A DNA stretch of 64,000 nucleotides from Tessaracoccus massiliensis (GCF_000826065.2 NZ_LN623542.1:528715-592714); one strand, 5' to 3'. Counted from the stretch's first letter, positions 34,801-43,780 are shown. Translations and numbers: made by a program. The notes: generated from the letters alone by a model not told the origin.

Positions 34801-36714
34801 ATGCGCAGATTCCTGGCCGCGGCACTGACCGCCGTCCTGCTCGCCTCGGGGTGCACTCCAGGCGACGAGGCGGACACCCCCGGCGGCGCGGAGTCGCCCG
34901 CCTCGGCCGCCGCCTCACCCCCCGCGGATCTGCCGGAGGCCACCTCTGAGCTGGCGGATCTGGCGGCCGCACTGACCGCCAACGACGTGTCCACCGTCGC
35001 CATGACCACGGATCCTGCCGCCGCGCAGGAAGACCTCACCACGATCTTCAGCGGCATGGACGGCCACTACCCCACGTTCGAGGCCGGCGAACTGGCCTAC
35101 GAGGGCGAGCAGGCCGTCGGCACGCTGACGGTGTCGTTCGCGATGGGCGAGGACGACTGGTCCTACGCCACGCCCGCCACCTTCACGCTCCAGGACGGCG
35201 AGTGGCTGCTCGAGTGGGCCCCCAGCGTGGTCCACCCTGAGCTGACGGAGCAGACGCGGCTGCGGTTCGCGCAGGAGGAGGCCCGCCGCGGCCCCATCAA
35301 CGACAACACCGGCCTGGCGCTGGTGGAGGAACGCGCGCTGTACGAGGTGGGGCTCGACAAGGCGCGGATCGACGAGGGGCAGTGGGCTACCGTCGCCGCG
35401 CAACTGGCAGGGCTCCTCGAGATGGATGCGGAGGCCTACACCGCCAAGGTGCTGGGCGCCGGGCCGAGGGCGTTCGTGATCGCCAAGACGTTGCCCCAGG
35501 TGGAGATCCCCGCGGGGGTCGCGGACGTGCCGGGCCGCCACGTGCGGGAGATCCGCGCGGTGCTGGGGCCCAGTTCCACGTTCGCGGCATCCATCCTCGG
35601 CACGGTGGGTGAGCCCACGGCGGAGATGATCGAGGCGTCGGAGGGCAAGCTCAGCGTCAACGACAGGGTGGGCCGCTCCGGCCTGCAGTCGCGCTACGAC
35701 GAGCAGTTGCGCGGCGTGCCCATGATGCGGGTGGATCTGGTGTCGCGGGCGGCGCCGGAGGGCGCGTCGCCGTCGCCCACCCCCATGGAGCCGCGCACGC
35801 TGTTCCAGCAGGACGAATCGGTCAGCGAGGGCATCGACCTCAGCCTGGACCGAGACCTCCAGACCAAGGCGGAGGAGGTGCTCAGCACGCAGGAGGGCCT
35901 GGCCACGCTGGTGGTCATCAACCTGGCCGACGGTGGGGTGCTCGCCGCGGCACAGTCGCCCACGGGGGGCACCTACCCGCACGCCACATTCGGCAAGTTC
36001 GCCCCGGGCTCCACGTTCAAGGTGGTCTCCGCGTTGGCGATGATGCGCCACGGGGTGGGCCCGTCATCGACGGTGCAGTGCCCGGCCACGCTGCCGGTGG
36101 ACACCTACACGTTCGGCAACTACACCGGCTACGGCCACACCGGCGCCATCACGCTGACGGATGCGTTCAAGTACTCGTGCAACACGGCGTTCGTCGCCGG
36201 GGCGGAGCAGGTCACCTCGGAGCAGTTGGCTGCGGCGGCGGGGTCGCTGGGCGTGGGCACTGATTACGATGCCGGGTTCACGTCGAACTTCGGCACGGTG
36301 GCGCCGGGCAGCCGGATCGACAGGGCCGCGTCGATGATCGGCCAGGGCCAGGTCACCATGTCGCCGCTGGGCATGGCCTCGGTGGCCGCCTCGGTGGGTT
36401 CGGGCCGCACGGTGATCCCGTGGCTGGTGAAAGGCCACGAGGCCAAGCCGACGGCGGCGCCGCTGACGGCCGCCGAGGCGCAGGGCCTGCAGGCCATGAT
36501 GAAGGCGACGGTGGACACGGGTACGGCTCAGTCGCTGAAGGGCACCATGATCGGCGCGAAGACCGGCACCGCCCAGTGGGGTCCCGCCGGCCAGCAGCAG
36601 ACGCATGCGTGGATGATCGCCTACAACGACACCGTCGCGGTCTCGGCGTTCGTCGAGGTGGGCGACAGTGGCGGCACCACCGCCGCCCCGCTGATCACGG
36701 CCCTGTTCAGCTGA
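34801..36714 (+). CDS. Class B penicillin-binding protein, lipoprotein-type, MecA-like N-terminal domain
   Basis: A 637-residue transpeptidase starting at ATG 34801 with GGAGG six bases upstream. The signal peptide ends LLASGC, so the protein is probably a lipoprotein and not helix-anchored. Residues ~50-150 form an NTF2-like domain, then a PBP dimerisation region and the penicillin-binding domain with S404-TF-K407 (SxxK), S459-C-N461 and K587-TGT. It should cross-link peptidoglycan outside the membrane. The same architecture is known for MecA/PBP2a and PbpA-like proteins, so low beta-lactam affinity is possible but not shown. Confidence 0.92.
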   Translation: MRRFLAAALTAVLLASGCTPGDEADTPGGAESPASAAASPPADLPEATSELADLAAALTANDVSTVAMTTDPAAAQEDLTTIFSGMDGHYPTFEAGELAYEGEQAVGTLTVSFAMGEDDWSYATPATFTLQDGEWLLEWAPSVVHPELTEQTRLRFAQEEARRGPINDNTGLALVEERALYEVGLDKARIDEGQWATVAAQLAGLLEMDAEAYTAKVLGAGPRAFVIAKTLPQVEIPAGVADVPGRHVREIRAVLGPSSTFAASILGTVGEPTAEMIEASEGKLSVNDRVGRSGLQSRYDEQLRGVPMMRVDLVSRAAPEGASPSPTPMEPRTLFQQDESVSEGIDLSLDRDLQTKAEEVLSTQEGLATLVVINLADGGVLAAAQSPTGGTYPHATFGKFAPGSTFKVVSALAMMRHGVGPSSTVQCPATLPVDTYTFGNYTGYGHTGAITLTDAFKYSCNTAFVAGAEQVTSEQLAAAAGSLGVGTDYDAGFTSNFGTVAPGSRIDRAASMIGQGQVTMSPLGMASVAASVGSGRTVIPWLVKGHEAKPTAAPLTAAEAQGLQAMMKATVDTGTAQSLKGTMIGAKTGTAQWGPAGQQQTHAWMIAYNDTVAVSAFVEVGDSGGTTAAPLITALFS

Positions 36715-37125
36715 GCGTCCGCGCCCAATCCCTGAGCGACGAGGGCCCCGCAGTCGGTCCCTGAGCGTTCGCCAGCGAGCTCCTGTCCTGAGCCAGGCGC
36801 CTGCGAGGCGCCGTGCTGAGCCATTCGCGCGGAACGAACGAATGGTCGAAGTAACGAGCAGCGCGTCTGGCCGAAGGGTGCGAGCCAGCGAACGACGCTT
36901 GTACTGAGCCTACCCCAGCGCGAAGCGCCGGGCAGGTCGCAGTGACGGGCCCCCGCAGTCGGTCCGACACCTCACCCACCAGGGTCCAGGTCACATCACG
37001 CTACGGCCGCCCTTCGACGCCGCGCGGAGCGCGACGCTCAGGGACCAGGGCGCCCGCAGTCGATCCGACAGCTCAACACAACACCTAACCCCCCATTCGG
37101 GTCGCCTCGCTCCCCGTTGATTTCC
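36715..37125. repeat. Intergenic block of family-D repeats
   Basis: No credible gene. Repeat cores such as GGTCCCTGAGCGTTCGCCAG, CCCTTCGACGCCGCGCGGAG and GCTCAGGGACCAGGGC recur several times in both orientations. The block starts directly after the PBP stop codon. Confidence 0.7.
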
Positions 37126-37204
37126 GTGAGCAATTGGATGGGGTCGTCGCAGCGACACGCCGTGTAACCGCGTTACGGAATCCGTGACCCTATCCAATTG
37201 CTCA
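37126..37204. repeat. Family-B long palindrome, copy 1
   Basis: Outer arms GTGAGCAATTGGATGGGGTC and GACCCTATCCAATTGCTCAT pair at 18 of 20 positions; the ~39-bp interior has its own small stem (GTAAC...GTTAC). The second copy is at 41061-41146. Confidence 0.85.
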
Positions 37205-37255
37205 TCGGGGGGCGTCGAGTCGGTCGGCGCCCCTCACTCGTGCTTCCGCAGCGCG

Positions 37256-37495
37256 CCCGCTGGTTGAGCCGCGCTCTGCGACGAAGTAGCACCGCTGGTT
37301 GAGCCGGTCGCCCCCGAGCTTGCGAGAGGCGCGACCGTGTCGAAACCCGGTGAGCTTCTCATCAACCTTGCCTGCAAACTCACCGGTTCGACACCGCTCG
37401 TGAAACTCGCGGGCTCAACCAGCGTGAGGACCGCCACCGCTCGTGAAACTCGCCGCCTCAACAGCTCGCGGGCTCAACCAGCGCGGGTGAACTCC
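37256..37495. repeat. Family-D repeat cluster reaching into the end of the SBP gene
   Basis: Several GGTTGAGCC / GGCTCAACCAGCG cores and GTGTCGAAACCCGGTGAGC / GCTCATCAAC-type halves lie in both orientations. The last core supplies the stop codon of the solute-binding protein gene. No gene is visible between 36715 and 37473. Confidence 0.75.
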
Positions 37496-38817
37496 GCGTA
37501 ATCCGCCTGCAACGCGGCGGCCGCGGCCTCTGGGTCCTTCTGCCCGCCGATCAGCTCCTGGAACACCGTGCCCGCGGTATCGGCGAACGACGGTGTGGCG
37601 TAGTCGAGGTACGGCAACAGAGTGCCCTGTTCAGACACGGTGGCGAAGGCCTCATACACATCGCGGTTGACGCCCGCTTCGGGCGCGAGCTCAGCGGCGC
37701 GCAGCACGGGCATCACTCCGTGCGCGGCGATGGTCTCCATCGCCTTCTCGGTGGTGATGAAATCCAGGTACGCCGCGGCAACCTCCGGGTGGGCCGCATT
37801 CGCCGGGATGGACCACGGGATACCGGTGCCGCCGGTGGTGGCCAGGGCGCCGTCGGCCCCCACGGGCGGGGCCATGAACCGCAGGCCCTCCCCGACGGCG
37901 GCCTCCAGGTCTGCAGCCAGCCAACTGCCGGCGGGGAGGAACGCGGCATTGCCCTCGGTGAAGGCGCGCCAGGCCGAGTCGTAATCCGTGCCGTTCGGGG
38001 AGTCTCCGAGGTAGCCCTCAGCGGCCCAGGCGGCGAACTTGGTGAGCGCCTCGAGGTTTCCTTGGCTGGTCCACCTGCTGCCGACGATGCCCATACCGAG
38101 CTTGACCACCTCGTCGGCATCGACAAACGCGGCCTGGAGGGGGCCGAAGACGTGGAGGGCGGGCCACCTGTCCAGGTTGCCGAGCACCATGGGCTGCATG
38201 CCGGCGCCGCGGGCGGCGTCGAGCAACTGGAAGTACTCGTCCCACGTGCCCGGCAGCTTCCCGCCCAGCCTGTCGAGGGTGTCCTGGCGGTAGTAGACGC
38301 CCACGATCTCGCCGGTCTGAGGGAGCCCGTAGAGGTTGCCCTCGCCGAAGGTGACGCCGTCGGTGGAGTAGCTCATCTTGCTGAGCACCGACGCAGGGAA
38401 GCGCTGGGCCCAGCCGTAGGTCTTGGCGAAGGAACTGAGGTCGAGGAGCTGCCCGGCGCTGACGAAGGCCCCCATGTCGGCGCGGGCGTTGTTGACCTGC
38501 ACCACGTCCGGCACCTCGTTGCCCGAAAGAGCCAGCGTGGTCTGCTTGCGCAGATCGTCGAACGACTGGGACAGCCGCCGGATGCTCACATTGGGGTGAG
38601 CCTCCTCGAACTGGGCGTTGAGTTCCTGGATCTGGTCGTTCTGCCCGCCGCGGATCTCCTGATCCCAGACGGTGAGGGTGACGTCGCCGAGGTCAGCGAG
38701 GTCGCGGTCCACCGGGGCGAGGGAGGTCTGTGTGGGGGTCGGTTCGACGACGGTGCCGGGCGCGCACGCCGCGACGGCGCCGCTGGCTGCGGCGGCAAGG
38801 AACAGGCGGCGCTTCAT
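37474..38817 (-). CDS. Extracellular solute-binding lipoprotein (ABC sugar-importer type), orphan
   Basis: ATG 38817 is chosen because AGGAGG lies six bases upstream (447 residues). The signal peptide (RRLFLAAAASGAVAACAPG) has the lipobox AVAAC and a twin Arg. The mature protein follows the family 1 sugar-binding pattern: VTLTVWDQE, ALSGNEVPDVVQVNN, YGLPQTGEIVGVYYRQDTLD, TWDEYFQLLDAA and FLPAGSW. It would deliver an oligosaccharide to an ABC permease, but no permease or ATPase genes are adjacent. The stop codon falls in a GGTTGAGCC repeat core. Confidence 0.88.
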   Translation of the reverse strand: MKRRLFLAAAASGAVAACAPGTVVEPTPTQTSLAPVDRDLADLGDVTLTVWDQEIRGGQNDQIQELNAQFEEAHPNVSIRRLSQSFDDLRKQTTLALSGNEVPDVVQVNNARADMGAFVSAGQLLDLSSFAKTYGWAQRFPASVLSKMSYSTDGVTFGEGNLYGLPQTGEIVGVYYRQDTLDRLGGKLPGTWDEYFQLLDAARGAGMQPMVLGNLDRWPALHVFGPLQAAFVDADEVVKLGMGIVGSRWTSQGNLEALTKFAAWAAEGYLGDSPNGTDYDSAWRAFTEGNAAFLPAGSWLAADLEAAVGEGLRFMAPPVGADGALATTGGTGIPWSIPANAAHPEVAAAYLDFITTEKAMETIAAHGVMPVLRAAELAPEAGVNRDVYEAFATVSEQGTLLPYLDYATPSFADTAGTVFQELIGGQKDPEAAAAALQADYAEFTRAG

Positions 38818-38924
38818 CGGGGACCTCCTCACTCAGGCTCATCCCCAAGAATGCCAGTAGCTGTCAACGGCCGGGCGGTGCGTCCTGGTTCCGCCCCGCC
38901 GACGGACCCTGCGGATCCAGACGG

Positions 38925-39044
38925 GCAGGTGCAAGTTGTGCAGGGACTCCGCTGCACAACTTGCACCTGCCTGGAGTCGCCGTCGAGCGTCTTGCTAGGC
39001 AAGGGAAAGTTGTGCAGGGACTCCGCTGCACAACTTGCACCTGC
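38925..39044. repeat. Two family-A 46-bp palindromes, reverse orientation
   Basis: Copies at 38925-38970 (19-bp perfect arms starting GCAGGTGCAAGTTGTGCAG, loop GGACTCCG) and 38999-39044 (imperfect). Starts are 74 bp apart, the same spacing as the pairs around the DUF559 gene, with the loop on the opposite strand. Confidence 0.88.
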
Positions 39045-39074
39045 TCAGCCAACTGGCGACGCGGGCCGGGGGGC

Positions 39075-39446
39075 TCAGCGCGCCAGGTCGACGTCGTCGT
39101 CCGGCGGTCGGGTGCCGTCCATCCGTTTAAGCCCGATGACGCAGGTGATGATGACGGCCAGGAACAGCGCCTTGAGCCAGGACATGTCCTCGTTGCCCGT
39201 CAGCGTGGAGTATCCGACGGTGAGGATGGCGCCGAGGCTGGTCCACACCGCGTAGGCCGTGCCGGTGGGGATGTGGTTCATCGCCAGGCCGAGGCCCACC
39301 GTCGAGAGGATGACGGTGATCAGGAACAGCACGGTGGGGCCGAGGTTGGTGAAGCTCTCACTCGCGGAGAGCGCATTGGCCCAGACGGCCTCGAGCACGG
39401 CACTGACCAGGAGAGTGGGCCAGGCCCAGGTACGTGGCAAACGCAT
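39075..39446 (-). CDS. SMR-family transporter subunit (guanidinium exporter, second subunit)
   Basis: A 123-residue four-helix small multidrug resistance protein with LEAVWANALS near the N-terminus, IPTGTAYAVWTSLGA in TM3 and a hydrophilic C-terminal tail. The conserved Glu of TM1 (in VLEAVW) is the proton/substrate residue of the family. It overlaps the preceding smr gene (GTGATG), so the two are likely paired subunits. The GTG at 39449 is an alternative start. The upstream guanidine riboswitch points to guanidinium export. Confidence 0.88.
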   Translation of the reverse strand: MRLPRTWAWPTLLVSAVLEAVWANALSASESFTNLGPTVLFLITVILSTVGLGLAMNHIPTGTAYAVWTSLGAILTVGYSTLTGNEDMSWLKALFLAVIITCVIGLKRMDGTRPPDDDVDLAR

Positions 39447-39760
39447 CACGCCACCACCTTCAGGCCCACCACGCAGGTGACGATGCCGACGAGCAGCAGC
39501 ACCTTCTTCACGCTGGCGGGTTCAGTGCGGGTCAGCATGGCCCACAGCACGGTCAGGGATGCGCCGGTGGCGGTCCACACCGCGTAGGCGGTGCCCGTGG
39601 GGAGCGTGTTGAGCGCGATGCCGAGGCCGCCGAGGCTGAGGATGGATGCCACCACGAAAACAGTGGTGGGGAAGGGGCGGCGTAGGCCGTTCGACCGTCC
39701 GAGCGCGGTGGCCCACACGGCTTCCAGCACGCCGGAGGCCAAGAGGATGACCCAATCCAT
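39446..39760 (-). CDS. SMR-family transporter subunit (guanidinium exporter, first subunit)
   Basis: A 104-residue four-helix SMR protein: MDWVILLASGVLEAVWATAL with the TM1 Glu, then LPTGTAYAVWTATGASLTVL. The VLEAVW and TGTAYAVWT signatures fit the Gdx/SugE branch that exports guanidinium in exchange for protons. AAGGAG precedes the start. A guanidine-III riboswitch lies 37 bp upstream. Paired SMR genes commonly form heterodimers. Confidence 0.9.
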   Translation of the reverse strand: MDWVILLASGVLEAVWATALGRSNGLRRPFPTTVFVVASILSLGGLGIALNTLPTGTAYAVWTATGASLTVLWAMLTRTEPASVKKVLLLVGIVTCVVGLKVVA

Positions 39761-39796
39761 GAAGACAACTCCTTCTTGATCCGCCCTCTGCTAGGG

Positions 39797-39836
39797 GGCC
39801 AGTCTTGTCTTCACCGGGTACTGATCCGTCGTCCGG
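39797..39836 (-). promoter_or_regulatory. Guanidine-III (ykkC-III) riboswitch
   Basis: On the minus strand the RNA reads CCGGACGACGGATCAGTACC followed by CGGTGAAGACAAGACTGGCC. This matches the guanidine-III class: CCGGACGA, then GUACCCGG pairing with the first CCGG, then the conserved ACAAGAC and a closing GC-rich strand. It sits in the 5' leader of the two SMR genes, upstream of AAGGAG. Guanidine binding is expected to turn on translation of the exporter. Confidence 0.88.
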
Positions 39837-39902
39837 GGCGGGTCGCCGGTACGGATTCTAGCAAGGTCGCACCGCCGTCGACCTCCCGCGACCCCGGGCC
39901 AG

Positions 39903-39948
39903 GCAGGTGCAAGTTGTGCAGCGGAGTTCCTGCACAACTTGCACCTGC
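39903..39948. repeat. Family-A 46-bp palindrome, single copy
   Basis: Perfect 19-bp arms (GCAGGTGCAAGTTGTGCAG) around loop CGGAGTTC, between the divergent SMR leader and the LLM oxidoreductase gene. Confidence 0.9.
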
Positions 39949-40014
39949 CCACCGCGTGGCCGTGGACGGCTAGACTGACGGAATAGTTGAACCCTAAACA
40001 TTGTTGGAGTGGGT

Positions 40015-41067
40015 ATGGACCTCAACGCACTGGAATTCGGCATCGACACCTTCGGCGACGTGACTGCTGGCCCCGACGGCGCCCTGCTGCCCCACGATCA
40101 GGTGGTGCGCAACGTGGTCGACGAGGGCGTGCTCGCCGACGAGGTGGGCCTCGATGCCATCGGCATCGGCGAACACCACCGCGACGACTTCGCGATCTCC
40201 TCACCCGAGATGGTGCTGGCCGCCATTGCCGCGCGCACCCAGCGCCTCAAGCTGGCGTCGGCCGTCACTGTGCTCAGCTCCGACGACCCGGTGCGCGTGT
40301 TCGAACGCTTCTCCACGCTCGACGCCATCAGCAACGGCCGCGCGGAGATCGTCGTGGGCCGGGGCTCCTTCACCGAGTCCTTCCCACTGTTCGGCTACAG
40401 CCTCAAGGACTACCAGGAGCTGTTCGAGGAGAAGCTCGCCCTGTTCGCGCAGCTCATCCACGGAGGGCGACACACCTGGGACGGCACGCTCACGCAGGAC
40501 CTCGACAACGTCGAGTTGTTCCCGCCCCTGGCCAACGGACCGTTGAAGACGTGGGTCGCGGTGGGTGGCAGCCCAGAGTCGGTGGTGCGCGCCGCGTCGC
40601 ACGGTCTTCCCCTGATGCTGGCGATCATCGGCGGCCCCACCGCCCGCTTCGCCCCGTTCACCGAGTTGTACCGTCGGGCCCTGGCCGAGTTCGGCAAGGA
40701 GCCCCAGCCCATCGGCTACCACTCCTACGGCCACCTCGCGCCCACCGACGACGAGGCGCTCGAGCAGCTCTACCCCGCCTGGCTGGAGCAGAACCGCCGG
40801 ATCGGCGGCGAGCGCGGCTGGGGCAACATGGGCCGCGAGCACTTCGAGCAGGAGGCAGCGCACGGCTCCATGGCCGTCGGCTCGCCCGAGACCGTCGCCC
40901 GGAAGATCGCCGACGGGATGCTGGCGCTGGGCGCGACCCGCTATCAGCTGAAGGTGTCCGCCGGGAAGCTCTCCCACGAGGCCATCATGCGCTCCATCGA
41001 GCTGTACGGCACCCGGGTGGTCCCCCTCGTCAAGGACATGCTCGCCGACGGCGGAGCCCTGCCGTGA
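40015..41067 (+). CDS. LLM-class flavin-dependent oxidoreductase
   Basis: A 350-residue luciferase-like TIM-barrel monooxygenase; ATG 40015 is chosen for GGAG five bases upstream. Visible features include EVGLDAIGIGEHHRDDFAIS (EHH motif), RLKLASAVTVLSSDDPVRVF, GRAEIVVGRGSFTESFPLFG and VAVGGSPESVVRAA. These fit FMN-dependent alkanal-monooxygenase-like enzymes; the substrate is unknown. The stop codon lies inside a family-B palindrome. Confidence 0.88.
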   Translation: MDLNALEFGIDTFGDVTAGPDGALLPHDQVVRNVVDEGVLADEVGLDAIGIGEHHRDDFAISSPEMVLAAIAARTQRLKLASAVTVLSSDDPVRVFERFSTLDAISNGRAEIVVGRGSFTESFPLFGYSLKDYQELFEEKLALFAQLIHGGRHTWDGTLTQDLDNVELFPPLANGPLKTWVAVGGSPESVVRAASHGLPLMLAIIGGPTARFAPFTELYRRALAEFGKEPQPIGYHSYGHLAPTDDEALEQLYPAWLEQNRRIGGERGWGNMGREHFEQEAAHGSMAVGSPETVARKIADGMLALGATRYQLKVSAGKLSHEAIMRSIELYGTRVVPLVKDMLADGGALP

Positions 41068-41146
41068 GCAATTGGATGGGGTCGTGGCACAGATAGGCCA
41101 TTTTCCCCGGCGTGTCGCGCCGTGACCCTATCCAATTGCTCACGGC
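41061..41146. repeat. Family-B long palindrome, copy 2
   Basis: GCCGTGAGCAATTGGATGGG at the left and CCCTATCCAATTGCTCACGG at the right form a stem of over 20 bp around a GC-rich ~36-bp interior. The left arm contains the TGA stop of the LLM gene. It could act as a transcription terminator. Confidence 0.85.
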
Positions 41147-41191
41147 GCATCCCCGCCGCGCGTGTCAGGGGGCGGTGCTAGCGTCGGGGCC

Positions 41192-42862
41192 ATGACTGAG
41201 ACCCGCTCAAGCACGCCCCTCGACAAGGTGGCCGACGAGTTCGTCGGCACCCTGGCCAAGCTCTCGCCCACCTCTGCGACGAGCTGGGGCATCCCCGGCC
41301 ACGACCATCTGCTCGACGACTTCTCCCCCGCCGGCCTCGACACCCTGGCCAGCGCCACGCGGGACACGCTGGAGGAGGTCAGGCAGACGGAGCCTCAGGA
41401 TGAGATCGACGAGGTGACCGCCGCCGCCATGACGGAGCGGCTGTCGCTGGATCTCGAGCTGCACGACGCGGGCGAGAGCTACGCCGCCCTCAACAACCTC
41501 GCCTCCCCATTGCAGGGCATCCGCGACATCTTCGACCTGATGCCCACAGACACCCACGAGCAGTGGGAGATCATCAGCGAGCGCATGGCCAACGTGCCGG
41601 GCGCCATCGATGGCTACATCGAGTCGCTGCGTCACGCGGCGGCAACCGAAGGCATCCCGTTCCCGGCCATCCGCCAGGTGGAGATCGGCATCAAGCAGGC
41701 CGAAGGACTAGCCAGGGAGGGTTCGTTCTGGTCGACGTTCGCCGCCTCCGCCCAGGTGCCCGACGCCACGTCGGCGGCACTGGGCCGTCACGCGGATTTC
41801 GCCCGCGAGGCCTACGGCAGGCTGGCCGACGCCCTCCGCGAACTCGCCCCGCACGCCCCGCAGGACGACGCCGTGGGCCGCGAGCGCTACGAGCGCTTCT
41901 CCCGCTACTTCCTGGGCGCCCGCATCGACCTCGACGAGACCTACGAGTGGGGCCTCGAGGAGCTGGCCCGCATCGTCGCTGAGCAGGACGACATCGCCAT
42001 GCAGCTCTACGGCGAGGGAACCTCCCCGCAGGAGGCGATGCAGCGCCTCGACGACGACGTCAACCGCCAACTCCACGGCGTGGACGCCCTCAAGAGCTGG
42101 ATGCAGCAGACCTCGGATCAGGCCGTCGCCGGGCTGGCCGATGTCCACTTCGACATCCCGGAGCCGGTGCGCAAGCTGGAGTGCATGATCGCCCCCAGCA
42201 ACACGGGCGCGATCTACTACACCCCGCCGTCGGCGGATTTCTCCCGCCCGGGCCGCATGTGGTGGTCCGTGCCGGAAGGGGTGGAGAAGTTCGCCACCTG
42301 GAACCAGAAGACCACCGTCTACCACGAGGGCGTGCCCGGCCATCACCTCCAACTGGGGCAGACCATCTACCGCTCGGAGCTGCTCAACACGTGGCGCCGC
42401 CTCGTGTGCTGGGTCTCCGGCCACGGCGAGGGCTGGGCCCTCTACGCAGAGCGGCTCATGGCGGACCTCGGCTACCTGGATGATCCGGGAGACCGCATGG
42501 GCATGCTCGACGCCCAGCGGATGCGCGCGGCGCGCGTCGTGCTCGACATCGGCGTGCACCTGAAGAAGGACGCCCCCGAACAGTGGGGTGGCGGCACCTG
42601 GGACGAGCCGAAGGCATGGGAGTTCCTCAAGGCCAACGTCAACGACGCGGAGGAGTTCCTCCGCTTCGAACTCGACCGCTACCTCGGCTGGCCCGGCCAG
42701 GCCCCGTCGTACAAGGTGGGTCAGCGGCTGTGGGAGCAGGCCCGCGACGAGGCCGCCGCCCGCGCCGGCGACAAGTTCGACATCAAGGCCTTCCACCGCC
42801 GGGCCCTCGACGTCGGCTCGGTGGGTCTCGACACCCTCCGCGAGGCGTTGGCCAAGGGCTGA
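41192..42862 (+). CDS. DUF885-family metallopeptidase-like protein
   Basis: A 556-residue protein without a signal peptide. The family hallmark HEGVPGHHLQ appears near residue 385 with a second motif GHGEGWALYAERLMADLGYL ~40 residues later, together resembling the HExxH...E zinc site of gluzincin-like peptidases. The rest is helical. DUF885 proteins are thought to be cytoplasmic or secreted peptidases; the substrate is unknown. Confidence 0.88.
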   Translation: MTETRSSTPLDKVADEFVGTLAKLSPTSATSWGIPGHDHLLDDFSPAGLDTLASATRDTLEEVRQTEPQDEIDEVTAAAMTERLSLDLELHDAGESYAALNNLASPLQGIRDIFDLMPTDTHEQWEIISERMANVPGAIDGYIESLRHAAATEGIPFPAIRQVEIGIKQAEGLAREGSFWSTFAASAQVPDATSAALGRHADFAREAYGRLADALRELAPHAPQDDAVGRERYERFSRYFLGARIDLDETYEWGLEELARIVAEQDDIAMQLYGEGTSPQEAMQRLDDDVNRQLHGVDALKSWMQQTSDQAVAGLADVHFDIPEPVRKLECMIAPSNTGAIYYTPPSADFSRPGRMWWSVPEGVEKFATWNQKTTVYHEGVPGHHLQLGQTIYRSELLNTWRRLVCWVSGHGEGWALYAERLMADLGYLDDPGDRMGMLDAQRMRAARVVLDIGVHLKKDAPEQWGGGTWDEPKAWEFLKANVNDAEEFLRFELDRYLGWPGQAPSYKVGQRLWEQARDEAAARAGDKFDIKAFHRRALDVGSVGLDTLREALAKG

Positions 42863-43027
42863 CCTGGCCGCTGAGTTCAACCACAGTGGTTGAGGAGTTG
42901 GACGCGCTGTGGGCGCCCTTCGTCGTGCCCGGCTCCTTCGTCGCCGGGCACGCTCAGGGACCTGGGTAGCGCAGCCTGGGACCTTCGGCGGATTCCACCA
43001 CCGACGCGCCGCTCTACCCTGGAAGCC

Positions 43028-43780
43028 ATGAGTTCCCGGCGCGCCCTCCTCCTCGGTGCCGCGGCCCTCCCGCTGGCCGCGTGCGGCCGCATCGTGCCGG
43101 ATTTCGTCGACGACCTGCCGGCCCCGGCACCCGAGTGTCGCGAGCCGGAGGCGCTGGTCGCCTTCGACACCCTGGGCGGCGCGCCCCTGCGCTACGAGAT
43201 CACCGGCACGGAGCAGAGCTTCAGCGCGGACCCGGCCTTCGTCGAGCAGTTGCAGGCCTGGGCCGCGGACTGGACGGCGGTCAGCGGCCTCGGCCCGCTC
43301 GCCGCAGTGTCCACCTACGGCGCCCACGTCGACAAGTGCGGCTCGTGGCACGCGGCCGGGCGCGCGTTCGACTTCGGCGTGCTGACCCACGCCGACGGCA
43401 CCGAGGTCTCCTGCCGCTACGACCTCTACGGCGACGACCCCGCCCGGTTGCGGCTCTACTGGCGGCTGGCCGCCTCCGTGGCCAAGCACTTCAACTACAC
43501 GCTGACCTACCGCTACAACGAGCAGCACCACAACCACATCCACATCGACAACGGCGTCTCCGGCTACGAGCCGTTCGGCTTCAATGGAGGCTCGCGCACG
43601 CACGTGTCCCTGCTGGGCAACGTCCTGACGTGGGTCTTCGGGATGGAGGTGCCCGGCGACGGCGGCTTCCGCTCCCTCGCCGACGCCGTCCGCCAGGTGC
43701 AGCGGGCCAACGGGATCACGCGACCGTTGGCCACCGTCGACGGATGGGCCGCGTTCCTCGACGTCGCCGCCGCTGGGTGA
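43028..43780 (+). CDS. Extensin/M15-like peptidase-type lipoprotein
   Basis: A 250-residue protein starting SSRRALLLGAAALPLAACG: a twin-arginine signal with lipobox LAAC. The mature domain has SGLGPLAAVSTYGAH, WHAAGRAFDFG and YNEQHHNHIHIDNG, the H...D...HxH arrangement of extensin-like/M15 zinc carboxypeptidases that cut peptidoglycan stem peptides. It is likely anchored outside the membrane. Its stop codon lies in a palindromic family-D element shared with the convergent gene. Confidence 0.78.
   Translation: MSSRRALLLGAAALPLAACGRIVPDFVDDLPAPAPECREPEALVAFDTLGGAPLRYEITGTEQSFSADPAFVEQLQAWAADWTAVSGLGPLAAVSTYGAHVDKCGSWHAAGRAFDFGVLTHADGTEVSCRYDLYGDDPARLRLYWRLAASVAKHFNYTLTYRYNEQHHNHIHIDNGVSGYEPFGFNGGSRTHVSLLGNVLTWVFGMEVPGDGGFRSLADAVRQVQRANGITRPLATVDGWAAFLDVAAAG

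Noticed and set aside
33411-35057. Extended start of the TerC gene
   Set aside because: The upstream 150 residues are low-complexity and overlap the promoter and start of the divergent PBP gene; ATG 34601 matches the family start.
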